DNA from: Geomonas sp. Red32
GTDB taxonomy: Bacteria > Desulfobacterota > Desulfuromonadia > Geobacterales > Geobacteraceae
Direction: 5' to 3'
Assembly (NCBI RefSeq): GCF_023652955.1
Contig: NZ_JAKLOY010000007.1
Span: 186,001 to 250,000, forward strand
DNA: 64,000 nt
Position numbers and translations under genes: made by a program. Position 1 is the first letter of the stretch. Each line of letters begins with the position of its first letter. The notes under the pieces were generated by a model. The model had not been told where the DNA came from, made no database searches, and was given only the letters and a program-made list of their open reading frames with translations. Shown here one piece after another: positions 44,675-53,199 of the stretch.

Positions 44675-45831
44675 AGAGAGTGGGGATCTTTCTCGGCATC
44701 GAGCCGACCTGGGGGGGGGCCTTCCAGTACAACCAGACCGTCCTCGACGCCCTGGCGCAGCTTCCCGCCGACCGCTACCAGGTGATCGCCGGGGTCTCCC
44801 ATCCCTCCTGGGAGCCGTATCTCAAGCGGTACCCGTTTAAGACGGCGCCCATCCCGCTCGGCTACTGGGGGCGGATCTTCGGCCAGCTTCTGCACTACAG
44901 CTTTCTCGGTACCCCGCTATGGCGGCGTCTGGCCCCGCTGTGGAACCCGACCGTGCGCGCTTTTTTAAGGCAGCGGTGCGATCTCTGGATCTTCCCGTCC
45001 CAGGACCCCTGGGCCTACCTGGTGCCGGTTCCCGCTCTGGCCACCATCCACGACCTGATGCACCGCTACGAGCGGCGCTTCCCGGAGATCGGGAGGGCCA
45101 AGGAGTTCTCCTGGCGGGAGTGGCACTACGGTAATACCTGCCGGTGGTGCCGCGGCGTGCTGGTTGATTCCGAGATCGGCAAGGCGCAGGTGATTGACTC
45201 CTACGGCATGGATCCGGCCAAGGTGCATGTGCTTCCCTTCATTGCGCCCGCCTACCTGGAGGGGGGAGTCGAGCCGGAGTGCGAACTCCCGGAGAAGTTT
45301 CTCTTTTATCCCGCCCAGTTCTGGCCGCACAAGAACCACGAGGGGCTGATCCGGGCCATCGCCCTGTTGAAGGGGCGTTTTCCGGACATCAAGCTGGTGC
45401 TGGCCGGCGCCAAGAAGCGGCTCTATCCATCGCTGGTGCAACTGGTACGCGAGCTGGAACTGACCGGCCAGGTCATTTTCCTGGGGTACGTACCGGACGA
45501 TCAGATGGCGGGAATCTACCGCCGTGCCCGTGCCCTGGTCATGGCCTCCTTTTGCGGCCCGACCAACATCCCCCCTCTGGAAGCGATGAAGATGGGGTGC
45601 GCGGCCGCGGTTTCCGGCGTGTACGGGATGCCCGAGCAGACCAAGGGGGCGGCCCTGCTGTTCGATCCCTCTTCGGTAGAGAGCATGGCCGCCGTTTTGG
45701 GGAGGCTTTGGCAGGACGACGGACTCTGCCGGGAGCTGGGTGCCCGCGGCATCGAGGTGAGCCGCGAGTGGACCGCCACAGAGTTCAACGCGAGAGTGGC
45801 CGCCATCGTGGCCGAAGTTGTCGGAGGCTAG
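44671..45831 (+). CDS. glycosyltransferase family 4
   Basis: 386 residues, GT-B. The acceptor domain has GIFLGIEPTWGGAFQYNQTVLDAL and ATIHDLMHRYERRFPEI; the donor domain has EKFLFYPAQFWPHKNHEGLIRAIALL, VILGYVPDDQMAGIYRRARALVMASFCGPTNIPPLEAMKMGC (the E-x7-E region) and SGVYGMPEQTKGAALLFDP. The pattern FYPAQFWPHKN is typical of mannosyl- and rhamnosyltransferases of O-antigen clusters. Overlaps the upstream stop by 4 nt. Confidence 0.9.
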   Translation: MKRVGIFLGIEPTWGGAFQYNQTVLDALAQLPADRYQVIAGVSHPSWEPYLKRYPFKTAPIPLGYWGRIFGQLLHYSFLGTPLWRRLAPLWNPTVRAFLRQRCDLWIFPSQDPWAYLVPVPALATIHDLMHRYERRFPEIGRAKEFSWREWHYGNTCRWCRGVLVDSEIGKAQVIDSYGMDPAKVHVLPFIAPAYLEGGVEPECELPEKFLFYPAQFWPHKNHEGLIRAIALLKGRFPDIKLVLAGAKKRLYPSLVQLVRELELTGQVIFLGYVPDDQMAGIYRRARALVMASFCGPTNIPPLEAMKMGCAAAVSGVYGMPEQTKGAALLFDPSSVESMAAVLGRLWQDDGLCRELGARGIEVSREWTATEFNARVAAIVAEVVGG

Positions 45832-45865
45832 CATAGGGGCCGACCTTACCGATTTTCGAGGAAGT

Positions 45866-46618
45866 ATGCCGTCCATCTCGCTGATCACCATTTGCCGTAA
45901 CTCCTCGGCCACCATCCGCCGGACCATCGAGAGCGTCCTGGCCCAGGAGTGGAAGGGGACGCTCGAGTACATCGTGGTCGACGGTGGCTCGACCGACGAC
46001 ACCATGGAGATCGTCCGCTCTTACGGCGACCGGATCTCGAAGTGGGTGAGCGAACCCGACCGCGGCATTTCCGACGCCTTCAACAAAGGGATCGCGCTGG
46101 CTACCGGCGACCTGGTCGGCTTCATCAACTCGGACGACATGCTCCTCCCCGGAGCGCTCGCCAGGGTCAGCGGCTACTTCGAGGAGCACCCCGAGACCGA
46201 GGTACTGCACGCCGACCTTCTCCTCTACGACGGTGAGTTTCTTCTGAAGAGGCTCGCCCCACCGCGCTACTGGTGGCTCCCGTGGCGGATGATCCTTTTC
46301 AACCACCCGACCTGCTACGTACGGCGCGAGCTCTTCGACCGCTTCGGGCTTTTCGACCTGAGCTACCGCTTTTCCCACATGGACTTCGAGCTGTTCCTTA
46401 GGTGGCAAAAGGGTGGGGCGGAGATCCGCTACCTTCCCGAGGTGCTGGTCCGGATGCAGGCGGGGGGCGCCAGCGGGCAGCACATCTACCAGGGCTTCAG
46501 CGAGAATGTCCGGGCGCTGAAGGCCCACGGCTACAACATGCCGCTCGCCTGGCTCCAGTTCTTCGCGAAGCATCTTGCCCAGCGGATACTGGACCTGCGG
46601 GGGCGGCTCGGCATCTGA
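45866..46618 (+). CDS. glycosyltransferase family 2 (WcaA-like)
   Basis: 250 residues, GT-A. SLITICRNSSATIRRTIESVLAQ, YIVVDGGSTDDTMEIV, EPDRGISDAFNKGIALATGDLVGFINSDDMLLPGAL (SDD metal motif) and HMDFELFLRW belong to the WcaA/colanic-acid-type GT2 group. ATG at 45866 with GAGGAAG upstream is preferred over an in-frame TTG 48 nt earlier that lies inside the previous gene. Ends 22 nt before the flavoprotein gene. Confidence 0.88.
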   Translation: MPSISLITICRNSSATIRRTIESVLAQEWKGTLEYIVVDGGSTDDTMEIVRSYGDRISKWVSEPDRGISDAFNKGIALATGDLVGFINSDDMLLPGALARVSGYFEEHPETEVLHADLLLYDGEFLLKRLAPPRYWWLPWRMILFNHPTCYVRRELFDRFGLFDLSYRFSHMDFELFLRWQKGGAEIRYLPEVLVRMQAGGASGQHIYQGFSENVRALKAHGYNMPLAWLQFFAKHLAQRILDLRGRLGI

Positions 46619-46640
46619 TGAAGAGGCACAGGTAATTCCG

Positions 46641-47990
46641 ATGAAGATCGTCATCCTCGGCGCCGGCCCCTGCGGGCTGGGCGCCGCCTACCATCTCGAC
46701 AAAATCGGCCACCGCGACTGGGTGCTCTTCGAAAAGGAGCCCCACGTAGGCGGGCTTTCGGCCTCCTTCGTGGACGGCGCCGGGTTCACCTGGGACGTCG
46801 GCGGGCATGTCCTTTTCTCCCATTATCCCTACTTCGACGAGGCAGTCGCCGAGGCTCTGGGGGATGCTTACCATGAGCACCAGCGGGAAAGCTGGGTCCG
46901 CATCCTCGGCACCTGGGTTCCCTATCCCTTCCAAAACAACGTCCGCTACCTCCCGGATGAGGCTTTGAAGGAGTGTGTGGAGGGGCTTCGTTCGCTCTCC
47001 GGCTCTCCCAACCTGGCCGCCAACTTCCGCGAGTGGATGGATGCGGTCTTCGGTGCCGGCATCGTGAAGCACTTCATGGAGCCGTACAACAAGAAGGTGT
47101 GGGGGACGCCGCTCGAGCAGATGAGCAAGGGGTGGATCGCCGAGCGGGTGAGTGTGGTGGACCTCGCGCGGATCGAGCGGAACATCTCCCAGGGGATCGA
47201 CGACCTGAGCTGGGGTCCCAATAACACCTTCAAGTTCCCGAAAAGAGGGGGGACCGGGGCCATCTTCCGCGGCATCGCGAAGCGCTTCGCCGACCGCGTC
47301 CACCTCGGGAGGGAAATGGTTGCCCTCGATAGCGCCGCCCGCGAGATCACTTTCGCCGATGGGCGCGTCGAGCGCTACGACATCCTCATCAACACCTCCC
47401 CGCTCGACCTTCTCGTGGCCGCCTTGAGCGATGCACCGGAGCGCCTGCGCGAAGATGCGGGCGGGCTCGTCCACAACGGCGGGCTCATCGTGGGGGTGGG
47501 GATCGAAGGGCGCCGCAACGATTCGAAATGCTGGATGTACTTCCCTGAGAGCAACTCCCCCTTTTACCGGGTCACCAACTTCCACAACTACGCCGCCGCC
47601 AACGTCCCCGACGGGGATACCTCCCGTTATTTCTCGCTCATGTGCGAGACCACCTACTCGCCGACCAAGCCGGAGGAGAAGGGGGGGATCGTAGAGGCGA
47701 CCGTGGCCGGGCTGAAGAACTCCGGGATTTTGTCGGAAGGGGAGGCGGAGCGGGCGGTGAGCCGCTACCTGATCGACATCCCGTATTCGTATCCGGTCCC
47801 CACCCTGGGGCGGGACCGGGCGCTGGAGGCGATCCAACCCTGGCTCGAGGAGCGAGGCATCTACTCTCGCGGCCGGTTCGGGGCCTGGAAGTACGAGGTG
47901 GGGAACATGGACCATTGCTTCATGCAGGGAGTGGAGGCGGTGGATCGGATACTCTCCGGCTCCGCGGAACAGACCATCAAGGGGGGCTGA
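46641..47990 (+). CDS. FAD/NAD(P)-binding oxidoreductase, UDP-galactopyranose-mutase/amine-oxidase-like
   Basis: 449 residues. N-terminal dinucleotide fold IVILGAGPCGLGAAYHLDKIG, FEKEPHVGGLSASF and DVGGHVLFSHYPYFDEAV; later NKKVWGTPLEQMSKGW, FKFPKRGGTGAIFRGIAKRF and DILINTSPLDLLV. The DVGGHVLFS and EPYNKKVWGTPL motifs are shared by a family of flavoproteins in polysaccharide clusters, related to UDP-galactopyranose mutases and protoporphyrinogen oxidases. It may interconvert pyranose/furanose or oxidise a sugar. ATG at 46641; 65 nt separate it from the next gene. Confidence 0.8.
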   Translation: MKIVILGAGPCGLGAAYHLDKIGHRDWVLFEKEPHVGGLSASFVDGAGFTWDVGGHVLFSHYPYFDEAVAEALGDAYHEHQRESWVRILGTWVPYPFQNNVRYLPDEALKECVEGLRSLSGSPNLAANFREWMDAVFGAGIVKHFMEPYNKKVWGTPLEQMSKGWIAERVSVVDLARIERNISQGIDDLSWGPNNTFKFPKRGGTGAIFRGIAKRFADRVHLGREMVALDSAAREITFADGRVERYDILINTSPLDLLVAALSDAPERLREDAGGLVHNGGLIVGVGIEGRRNDSKCWMYFPESNSPFYRVTNFHNYAAANVPDGDTSRYFSLMCETTYSPTKPEEKGGIVEATVAGLKNSGILSEGEAERAVSRYLIDIPYSYPVPTLGRDRALEAIQPWLEERGIYSRGRFGAWKYEVGNMDHCFMQGVEAVDRILSGSAEQTIKGG

Positions 47991-48055
47991 TGCCGGAGCA
48001 CGAGGGGCGGCTTGCTGGGCAAGACTTTTGGGATAACAGGAGTGGGAAGCTAAAC

Positions 48056-49345
48056 ATGTCTCAGAAAAAGCGCGTAATTTCGGTGGTTGGTTTGGGGTAC
48101 GTCGGTCTCCCGGTGGCGGTCGCCTTCGGAAAGGTCGGTTTCACCGTTGGTTTCGACATCAATCCCTCCCGCATTGCCGAGCTTAAGAAGGGTTGTGACC
48201 GCTGCGGTGAGGTCTCCGCCGCCGAGTTCGCCGATGCGCAGCTCCTTTTCACCGACCGGGTCGAAGACCTCCGCCAGGCCGATTTCCACATTGTGGCCGT
48301 GCCGACCCCGGTGGACCGGGCCAAGCAGCCCGACCTGACTCCGCTCCTGCGGGCGGCCGCCACCGTGGGCGAGGCTCTCAAAAAAGGGGATATCGTGGTC
48401 TTCGAATCCACCGTATACCCCGGGGTCACCGAGGAGGAGTGCGTGCCGATCCTGGAAAAGGCCTCGGGCCTTACCTGCGGAGAGGATTTCACCGTCGGCT
48501 ATTCACCGGAACGAATCAACCCGGGGGACAAGGAGCATACCTTCACCCGGATCACCAAGGTCGTCTCCGGCCAAGACGCCGCCACGCTTGAAACCGTTGC
48601 CAGGGTATACGAAACGGTGGTCACTGCGGGAGTGTATCGCGCGTCCAGCATCAAGGTCGCTGAGGCCGCCAAGGTGATCGAAAATACCCAGCGGGACCTC
48701 AACGTCGCCCTGATGAACGAACTCGCCCAGATCTTCGACCGGATGGAGATCGACACCCACGACGTGCTGGCTGCCGCCGGCACCAAATGGAACTTCCTCA
48801 AATTCACCCCCGGTCTCGTCGGCGGCCACTGCATCGGGGTCGATCCCTATTATCTCACCCACAAGGCCGAACAGCTGGGTTACATACCGCAGGTGATCCT
48901 GGCCGGGCGCAGGATCAACGACGGCATGGGGTCCTTCATCGCCCAGCGGGCCATTAAAGAGTTGATCGCTGCGGGGCACAACGTCCTGGGATCGACGGTG
49001 ACCGTACTGGGGCTGACCTTCAAGGAGCAGTGCCCGGACTTGCGGAATTCCAAAGTGATCGACATCGTCCGGGAACTTAGGGATTACGGGGTGACCGTGC
49101 AGGTGCATGATCCCCTGGCCGACCCGGAGGAAGCCCGAGCAGCCTTCCAGGTGGACATCGTGCCGTGGGATGCGCTTAAACCCGCCCATGCCGTGATACT
49201 CGCGGTTGCCCACCGCCGATACCTTGACCTTACTGTTGAGGAACTGAAGCAGTTGATGACCGAAGGTGGATTGCTGTGCGACGTCAAGGGGGGATGGGAC
49301 CGGGACCGTCTCGTGTCGGCAGGAGTGCGGCTGTGGCGGCTATGA
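48056..49345 (+). CDS. nucleotide-sugar dehydrogenase (WbpA/TviB-type)
   Basis: 429-residue UDP-glucose/UDP-N-acetylhexosamine 6-dehydrogenase producing a UDP-uronic acid with two NAD+. Rossmann start VISVVGLGYVGLPVAVAFG, VPTPVDRAKQPDLTPL, FESTVYPGVTEEECVPIL, YSPERINPGDKEHTF, KVIENTQRDLNVALMNE and catalytic Cys259 in GGHCIGVDPYYL; the third domain has LGLTFKEQCPDLRNSKV. The FESTVYPGVTEE pattern places it in the VipA/TviB/WbpA branch (UDP-GlcNAc or UDP-GalNAc dehydrogenases) rather than Ugd. The frame is open far upstream, but ATG 48056 fits the family start. It supplies an acidic sugar to the exported polymer. Confidence 0.92.
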   Translation: MSQKKRVISVVGLGYVGLPVAVAFGKVGFTVGFDINPSRIAELKKGCDRCGEVSAAEFADAQLLFTDRVEDLRQADFHIVAVPTPVDRAKQPDLTPLLRAAATVGEALKKGDIVVFESTVYPGVTEEECVPILEKASGLTCGEDFTVGYSPERINPGDKEHTFTRITKVVSGQDAATLETVARVYETVVTAGVYRASSIKVAEAAKVIENTQRDLNVALMNELAQIFDRMEIDTHDVLAAAGTKWNFLKFTPGLVGGHCIGVDPYYLTHKAEQLGYIPQVILAGRRINDGMGSFIAQRAIKELIAAGHNVLGSTVTVLGLTFKEQCPDLRNSKVIDIVRELRDYGVTVQVHDPLADPEEARAAFQVDIVPWDALKPAHAVILAVAHRRYLDLTVEELKQLMTEGGLLCDVKGGWDRDRLVSAGVRLWRL

Positions 49346-49421
49346 CCGGAAAGCGCACCATTGCCAGCATGATCGACCGTTGGATATCTTTGCCACATCG
49401 AGCTTAAGTGAGGGATGACCG

Positions 49422-50504
49422 TTGAGCCGCATCAAGATTTTGAAGAAAGTCGATGCCGTCCTGGGCATCGTGGGGGCCGCGCTGCTCCCTTCCGCCCGCG
49501 AGCGGCAGCACGGAGAGATCAAACGCATCCTGGTGATCCGCCCCGGGGGGATCGGCGATGCCGTCCTCCTGGTCCCGGCGCTAAACGCCCTGAAGAGCCG
49601 CTATCCTGACGCCGAAGTTACCGTCTTGGCCGAGCGGCGCAATGCCGCCGCCTTCGCCCTTGCTCCGGCGGTGGCCAAAGTCCTGCTCTACGACGAAGCT
49701 TCCCCACTGGCTGAAGCGGTGCGTGGAAGCTACGACCTGGTGATCGACACCGAGCAGTGGCACCGGCTCTCCGCCATCGTCGCACGGCTGGCGGGCGCCC
49801 CGGTTTCCGTCGGCTTCGCCACCAACAACCGCAAGCGCCTCTTCGCCCACCGGATCCCGTACTCCCACGAGCGCTACGAGGTGGAGAGCTTCTTCGACCT
49901 CCTTTCGCCGCTCGGCATCGAGCAACCCGGCTCGCTGGAGATCCCCTTCCTGACGGTTCCCGAAGCTGCCGCCGCCAAGGCCGCCGATCTCCTTCCTGCC
50001 GGCCGGCCGTACCTGGCCATCTTCCCGGGGGCGAGCATCCCCGAGCGGCGCTGGGGGATGGAGCGCTTCCGCCGGGTCGCCGATCATCTCTCGCTGCGGG
50101 GATTGAGCATCGTGGTGGTCGGGGGGGAAGAGGATGCCGAGGAGGGGGCCTACATCGTGAAGTGGTGCGGCGGGACCAACCTGGCCGGGAAGACCACCCT
50201 GGCCGAGACGGCGGCGGTCATAGCGCGTTCCCTGCTGCTTGTCTCGGGGGATTCCGGCGTGCTGCACCTGGCGGTCGGGCTCGGGATTCCGACCGTATCG
50301 CTCTTCGGCCCCGGTATCGAGGCCAAGTGGGGACCCCGGGGGGAGTTCGACCTGGTCCTCAACAAGAAGCTCGCCTGCTCCCCCTGCACCCGTTTCGGCA
50401 CCACACCCGCCTGCCGCGAAAAGGCCCGCTGCCTGACCGATATCGCTCCCAACGAGGTGGTCGATGCCGTCATGACCGTCCTGGACCGGCGCTTTCCGGC
50501 CTAG
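49422..50504 (+). CDS. glycosyltransferase family 9 (heptosyltransferase-like)
   Basis: 360 residues, GT-B. ILVIRPGGIGDAVLLVPALNALKSRYPDAEVTVL is the GT9 start; FPGASIPERRWGMERFRRVADHL, LAETAAVIARSLLLVSGDSGVLHLAVGLGIPTVSLFGPG and the C-terminal four-Cys segment CSPCTRFGTTPACREKARC are usual for heptosyltransferases of the LPS core. TTG start at 49422 with GAGGGATGA just upstream. A weak candidate promoter, TTGCCA (49361) with ATATCT (49384) 17 nt apart, may drive it separately. It is the last plus-strand gene of the glycan series. Confidence 0.88.
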   Translation: MSRIKILKKVDAVLGIVGAALLPSARERQHGEIKRILVIRPGGIGDAVLLVPALNALKSRYPDAEVTVLAERRNAAAFALAPAVAKVLLYDEASPLAEAVRGSYDLVIDTEQWHRLSAIVARLAGAPVSVGFATNNRKRLFAHRIPYSHERYEVESFFDLLSPLGIEQPGSLEIPFLTVPEAAAAKAADLLPAGRPYLAIFPGASIPERRWGMERFRRVADHLSLRGLSIVVVGGEEDAEEGAYIVKWCGGTNLAGKTTLAETAAVIARSLLLVSGDSGVLHLAVGLGIPTVSLFGPGIEAKWGPRGEFDLVLNKKLACSPCTRFGTTPACREKARCLTDIAPNEVVDAVMTVLDRRFPA

Positions 50505-50522
50505 GCGGCAGTAGGAATATAA

Positions 50523-50555
50523 AAAAGCCCCATTTCGGCCGGCCGAAATTCGGGG
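50523..50555 (-). terminator. intrinsic terminator for the minus-strand operon
   Basis: A perfect 18-bp palindrome ATTTCGGCCGGCCGAAAT lies between CCCC and CGGGG and has an A-run on its plus-strand left side. Read on the minus strand this is a strong stem followed by a run of T residues, which would stop transcription arriving from the diguanylate cyclase gene. On the plus strand there is no T-run, so the glycosyltransferase side is less well served. Confidence 0.7.
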
Positions 50556-50586
50556 TTAAGTTCACGTAATAACTCGTTTTATTTTC

Positions 50587-50630
50587 AAAAATGGTACCAT
50601 TTTTTAATGTGAGAAAGGGGGAGCGCCCCC
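50587..50630. other. second palindrome and G/C hairpin in the convergent gap
   Basis: Perfect 18-bp palindrome AAAAATGGTACCATTTTT at 50587-50604, then GGGGG-AGCG-CCCCC at 50617-50630. The G/C hairpin read on the minus strand is followed by a short T-rich stretch, so it may be a first terminator for the cyclase operon. The A/T palindrome could be a protein-binding site or a bidirectional terminator core. Confidence 0.4.
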
Positions 50631-50645
50631 CCGGTTCAACAGCCT

Positions 50646-51551
50646 TTACGTCCGTGCAATCACCCGGTTACGGCCCGACTGCTTGGCATCGTAGAGCCCC
50701 TCGTCCGCCCGCTTCAAAAGGGTGGCGTGGGTGTCCTCGGGGCGCAGTTGGGCGACTCCCAGGCTGATGGTCACCCGCAACTCCGTGCTCCCCGCCGCGA
50801 TGGCGAGCCTCTCGACGCTGGTCCGGAAGCGGTCGGCCAGTACGCAGGCGTTTTCCAGAGGGGTCTCGGGGAGGATGCAGCAGAATTCCTCGCCCCCGTA
50901 GCGCACCAGGCAGTCCGTCTTCCGGACGGTTGCCATCAGTTTCCCCGCCACCTGGGAGAGCACCTTGTCTCCCGCCTCGTGACCGTGCTGGTCGTTTACC
51001 TTCTTGAAAAAATCGATATCGATCATGATGACGCTCAAGGAGCGGTGGTGGCGGTCGTGCCTCTTGCACTCGTCGGGGAGCCGGTGGTCGAGGTAGCGCC
51101 GGTTGTAGGCGCCGGTCAACTGGTCGCGGATGTTCAGCTCCCTAAGCCTCTGCTGGGAGATGGCCCGCTCGGTCACGTCCTGCACGGTGATCAAAAGGTG
51201 CCCGATCTCCCCGTCCGGTTCGCGCAGGGGGGCGCTCGTGCAGTGCTGCTGCATGAGGTCGAACATGCCGTTGGGGGTGCCGACCACCTTGAACGGGAAG
51301 AGGTAGTGATGCAGGGATTGCGGAAAGACGGCGGGAGAGCCGAAGGTCAGTGACATGCGGGCGCCGCGGAGGAACTCCGGGGTGTTCAGCTTCGGGTAGC
51401 TCTCGAAGATCGGGGTCCCGGTGATGGCCTCCGCCGCGATCCCGCTGTGGAAGGCCATCCACCGGTTCCAGTAACAGACGCGGAACTCGGTGTCCAAGAC
51501 GACGACGCCGAGATCGACGATTTCCAGGATCTGGGCAGGGAGTCCCTCCAT
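50646..51551 (-). CDS. PAS-GGDEF diguanylate cyclase
   Basis: 301-residue protein synthesising c-di-GMP from two GTP. N-terminal PAS domain (about 5-130: LEIVDLGVVVLDTEFRVCYWN, with a PAC-like VTERAISQQRLRELN end) then a GGDEF domain with active site GGEEF at 219-223 and a canonical inhibitory site RKTD at 210-213, spaced 5 residues before it. No membrane span, so it is cytoplasmic. It begins 1 nt after the cheC-like gene stop. As the output of a CheY-CheC-cyclase operon it suggests c-di-GMP control by a Che-type signal. Confidence 0.93.
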   Translation of the reverse strand: MEGLPAQILEIVDLGVVVLDTEFRVCYWNRWMAFHSGIAAEAITGTPIFESYPKLNTPEFLRGARMSLTFGSPAVFPQSLHHYLFPFKVVGTPNGMFDLMQQHCTSAPLREPDGEIGHLLITVQDVTERAISQQRLRELNIRDQLTGAYNRRYLDHRLPDECKRHDRHHRSLSVIMIDIDFFKKVNDQHGHEAGDKVLSQVAGKLMATVRKTDCLVRYGGEEFCCILPETPLENACVLADRFRTSVERLAIAAGSTELRVTISLGVAQLRPEDTHATLLKRADEGLYDAKQSGRNRVIART

Positions 51552-51552
51552 G

Positions 51553-52257
51553 TCATCCCTCGTACTGGGAGAGGAACCCGGCCAGGGCCTCTTTCAGCCA
51601 GCCGATCGACTCCTGGCTGGTGACCAGGAAGAGGAATCCCTGGACCGACTCCTCGCGGAAGGAGAAATCGGTCTTCAGCACGATGGCCACCGCGTCGGGA
51701 TTGCACAGGGCGGCGGGGATCGCCTTTCCCTGCGTCTTGGCCACCAGCTTCGCGGGCGAGTAACTCACCTGGTCCCCCAAAAGTTCCGCGAGTTTCCCCA
51801 CGCAGGCGCCGATCAGGATCCCGCCGGTGGTGAGGAGGGCGTCGCGTTCCACCTCTTCTCGCGCTTCCCCCTCATACAGGGTCTCCTCGTCGCCAAAGAG
51901 CGGCACCAGCTGGCCTCCGGCATCGGCCGGAAAGACCAGGAAGGCGCTTCCCTCCATTTTTCCGTAGAACCTCTCCTCCACGATCGAGATCTCCGGTCCC
52001 GGCCCCACCATCTGTTCCAGGTAGACGGTGAGCTTCTCACCCTTGAGGAGCTGGACGCAGGGAACGCTCAGGCTGACGAAGATGCTGATCACCTCGGCGA
52101 GCGAGGCGGCGGCCCGGCCGAAGGCGATGTTCATCATCTCCTGGAGGGTGTCCCGCTCGTCGGCCGACATGATCCTCTGCTGGCTCTCCTCGCTCAAAAA
52201 GAGGTCGAGTTCCGCTGCGTTGGCAAGTTTTATCTCGCTTATGATTGCTTCGCTCAT
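51553..52257 (-). CDS. cheC: CheC-type CheY-P phosphatase
   Basis: 234 residues. The first CheC phosphatase helix is intact (DTLQEMMNIAFGRAAASLAEV, with E and N spaced as in CheC/CheX/FliY); the second site, which should read like ExxNI, is degenerate (ALLTTGGILIGACVGKLAELLG), so this protein has probably one working site. Residues 1-30 are extra to the minimal CheC fold. The ATG overlaps the CheY-like stop by 4 nt. It should dephosphorylate the adjacent CheY-like protein. No cheA or receptor lies in the window. Confidence 0.85.
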   Translation of the reverse strand: MSEAIISEIKLANAAELDLFLSEESQQRIMSADERDTLQEMMNIAFGRAAASLAEVISIFVSLSVPCVQLLKGEKLTVYLEQMVGPGPEISIVEERFYGKMEGSAFLVFPADAGGQLVPLFGDEETLYEGEAREEVERDALLTTGGILIGACVGKLAELLGDQVSYSPAKLVAKTQGKAIPAALCNPDAVAIVLKTDFSFREESVQGFLFLVTSQESIGWLKEALAGFLSQYEG

Positions 52258-52631
52258 GCCGACTCCTCCACCCTGGTGAGCGCCTCCAGTACGCTCCCCT
52301 TGCTGGGGGGCTTGGCGAGGATCATGAAGGCACCCTTATCGGTCACCTCCTGCAGGCTCTTGTCCTGCACGTCGGCGGTGCAGACGATGACCATCGCTTC
52401 CGGGTCGAAGGCGCGGATCTCCGCGAGCGCGGTGAAGCCGTCCATCACCGGCATGGTGAGGTCGAGGGTGACCAGGTCGGGTTTGAGCTCCCGGTAGAGG
52501 TTGAGGGCCTGCAGGCCATCGCCCGCCTCGTGGAACTGGAACTCTCGCTCCTTGGGAAAGCAGCTTTTCAGCATCTTCCTGGAGATGGGGGAATCGTCAA
52601 CGATCAGGACGGTCTGCAGCTTCTTGGCCAT
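52254..52631 (-). CDS. single-domain CheY-like response regulator
   Basis: 125 residues, receiver domain only: acidic pair D12/D13, phospho-acceptor D57 (LVTLDLTMPVMDGF), Thr in VIVCTAD and the Lys of ILAKPPSKG. No output domain, so it signals by protein contact, perhaps with CheC or the cyclase PAS domain encoded after it. GAGGAG lies 7 nt before the ATG on the minus strand. First gene of a three-gene operon. Confidence 0.93.
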   Translation of the reverse strand: MAKKLQTVLIVDDSPISRKMLKSCFPKEREFQFHEAGDGLQALNLYRELKPDLVTLDLTMPVMDGFTALAEIRAFDPEAMVIVCTADVQDKSLQEVTDKGAFMILAKPPSKGSVLEALTRVEESA

Positions 52632-52906
52632 TTTCGCTCTCCTCTGACAGATGGTGAGATCGACGCCGAACGACGCCCCGAGCTCCCGGGGGGGCGGGGA
52701 CTGGATGAGGCGCTGCTGCTGTTGGTGCTGCTGGAATGGGAAAGAATGAAGGATTCGTTAGAGGATTATAATATATTTTTCGGCGAGTGCTCGCGGTGGG
52801 CCATACTCCTTCCCCCCTCCCGGCTGGAGGAGGGGAGGGGGGAAGAGACGGTGCCCTGACGGCATGCAGTGCTGCAGATGGAGAAGTGGGGCCGAAAAGG
52901 GGGGGG
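52632..52906. other. intergenic region with TATAAT box and C/T-rich repeat
   Basis: 275 nt upstream of the CheY-like gene on the minus strand. A TATAAT box (minus strand of 52765-52770, within an A/T island) could be the -10 for the operon; no convincing -35 is visible. Nearby 52805-52845 is a C/T-rich inverted repeat like those at 16270-16380 and 53205-53245. Confidence 0.35.
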
Positions 52907-53095
52907 CTACTCTTTGTGCTTGGCGCTTTCGCGGAAGAACATGATCAGGAACTCGGCGTCCTTGGGGGAGAGGTTGAACCGGAATATCGCTTCCTGGACC
53001 ATGGGCGGGACCGGTTTGTCGGGGTACTCCTGGATGTTGCCGGAAACCCACTTGACCGCGCGTCTCAGCTCCTCACCTTCGGGAAGTATGCTCAT
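52907..53095 (-). CDS. small hypothetical protein, 62 residues
   Basis: 62 residues, acidic-neutral, no membrane span or signal peptide. Sequence has a helical feel (EGEELRRAVKWVSGNIQEYP, then QEAIFRFNLSPKDAEFLIMF), ending HKE. GAGGGGG lies about 8 nt before the ATG on the minus strand and codon use is like neighbouring genes (mostly G/C third positions), so I think it is translated. The layout resembles small proteins found singly in Geobacter genomes, but I cannot name a family or a function. Confidence 0.6.
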   Translation of the reverse strand: MSILPEGEELRRAVKWVSGNIQEYPDKPVPPMVQEAIFRFNLSPKDAEFLIMFFRESAKHKE

Positions 53096-53199
53096 CTGTT
53101 GGCCCCCTCATGAAATTTTGGCCCAGCATAACGCGAAGCGGAGGGAAAAGCAAAAAGGAAAAGGAGCCGGTTTCTTCCTCGCTGGCGGGCGGTCTTCCG

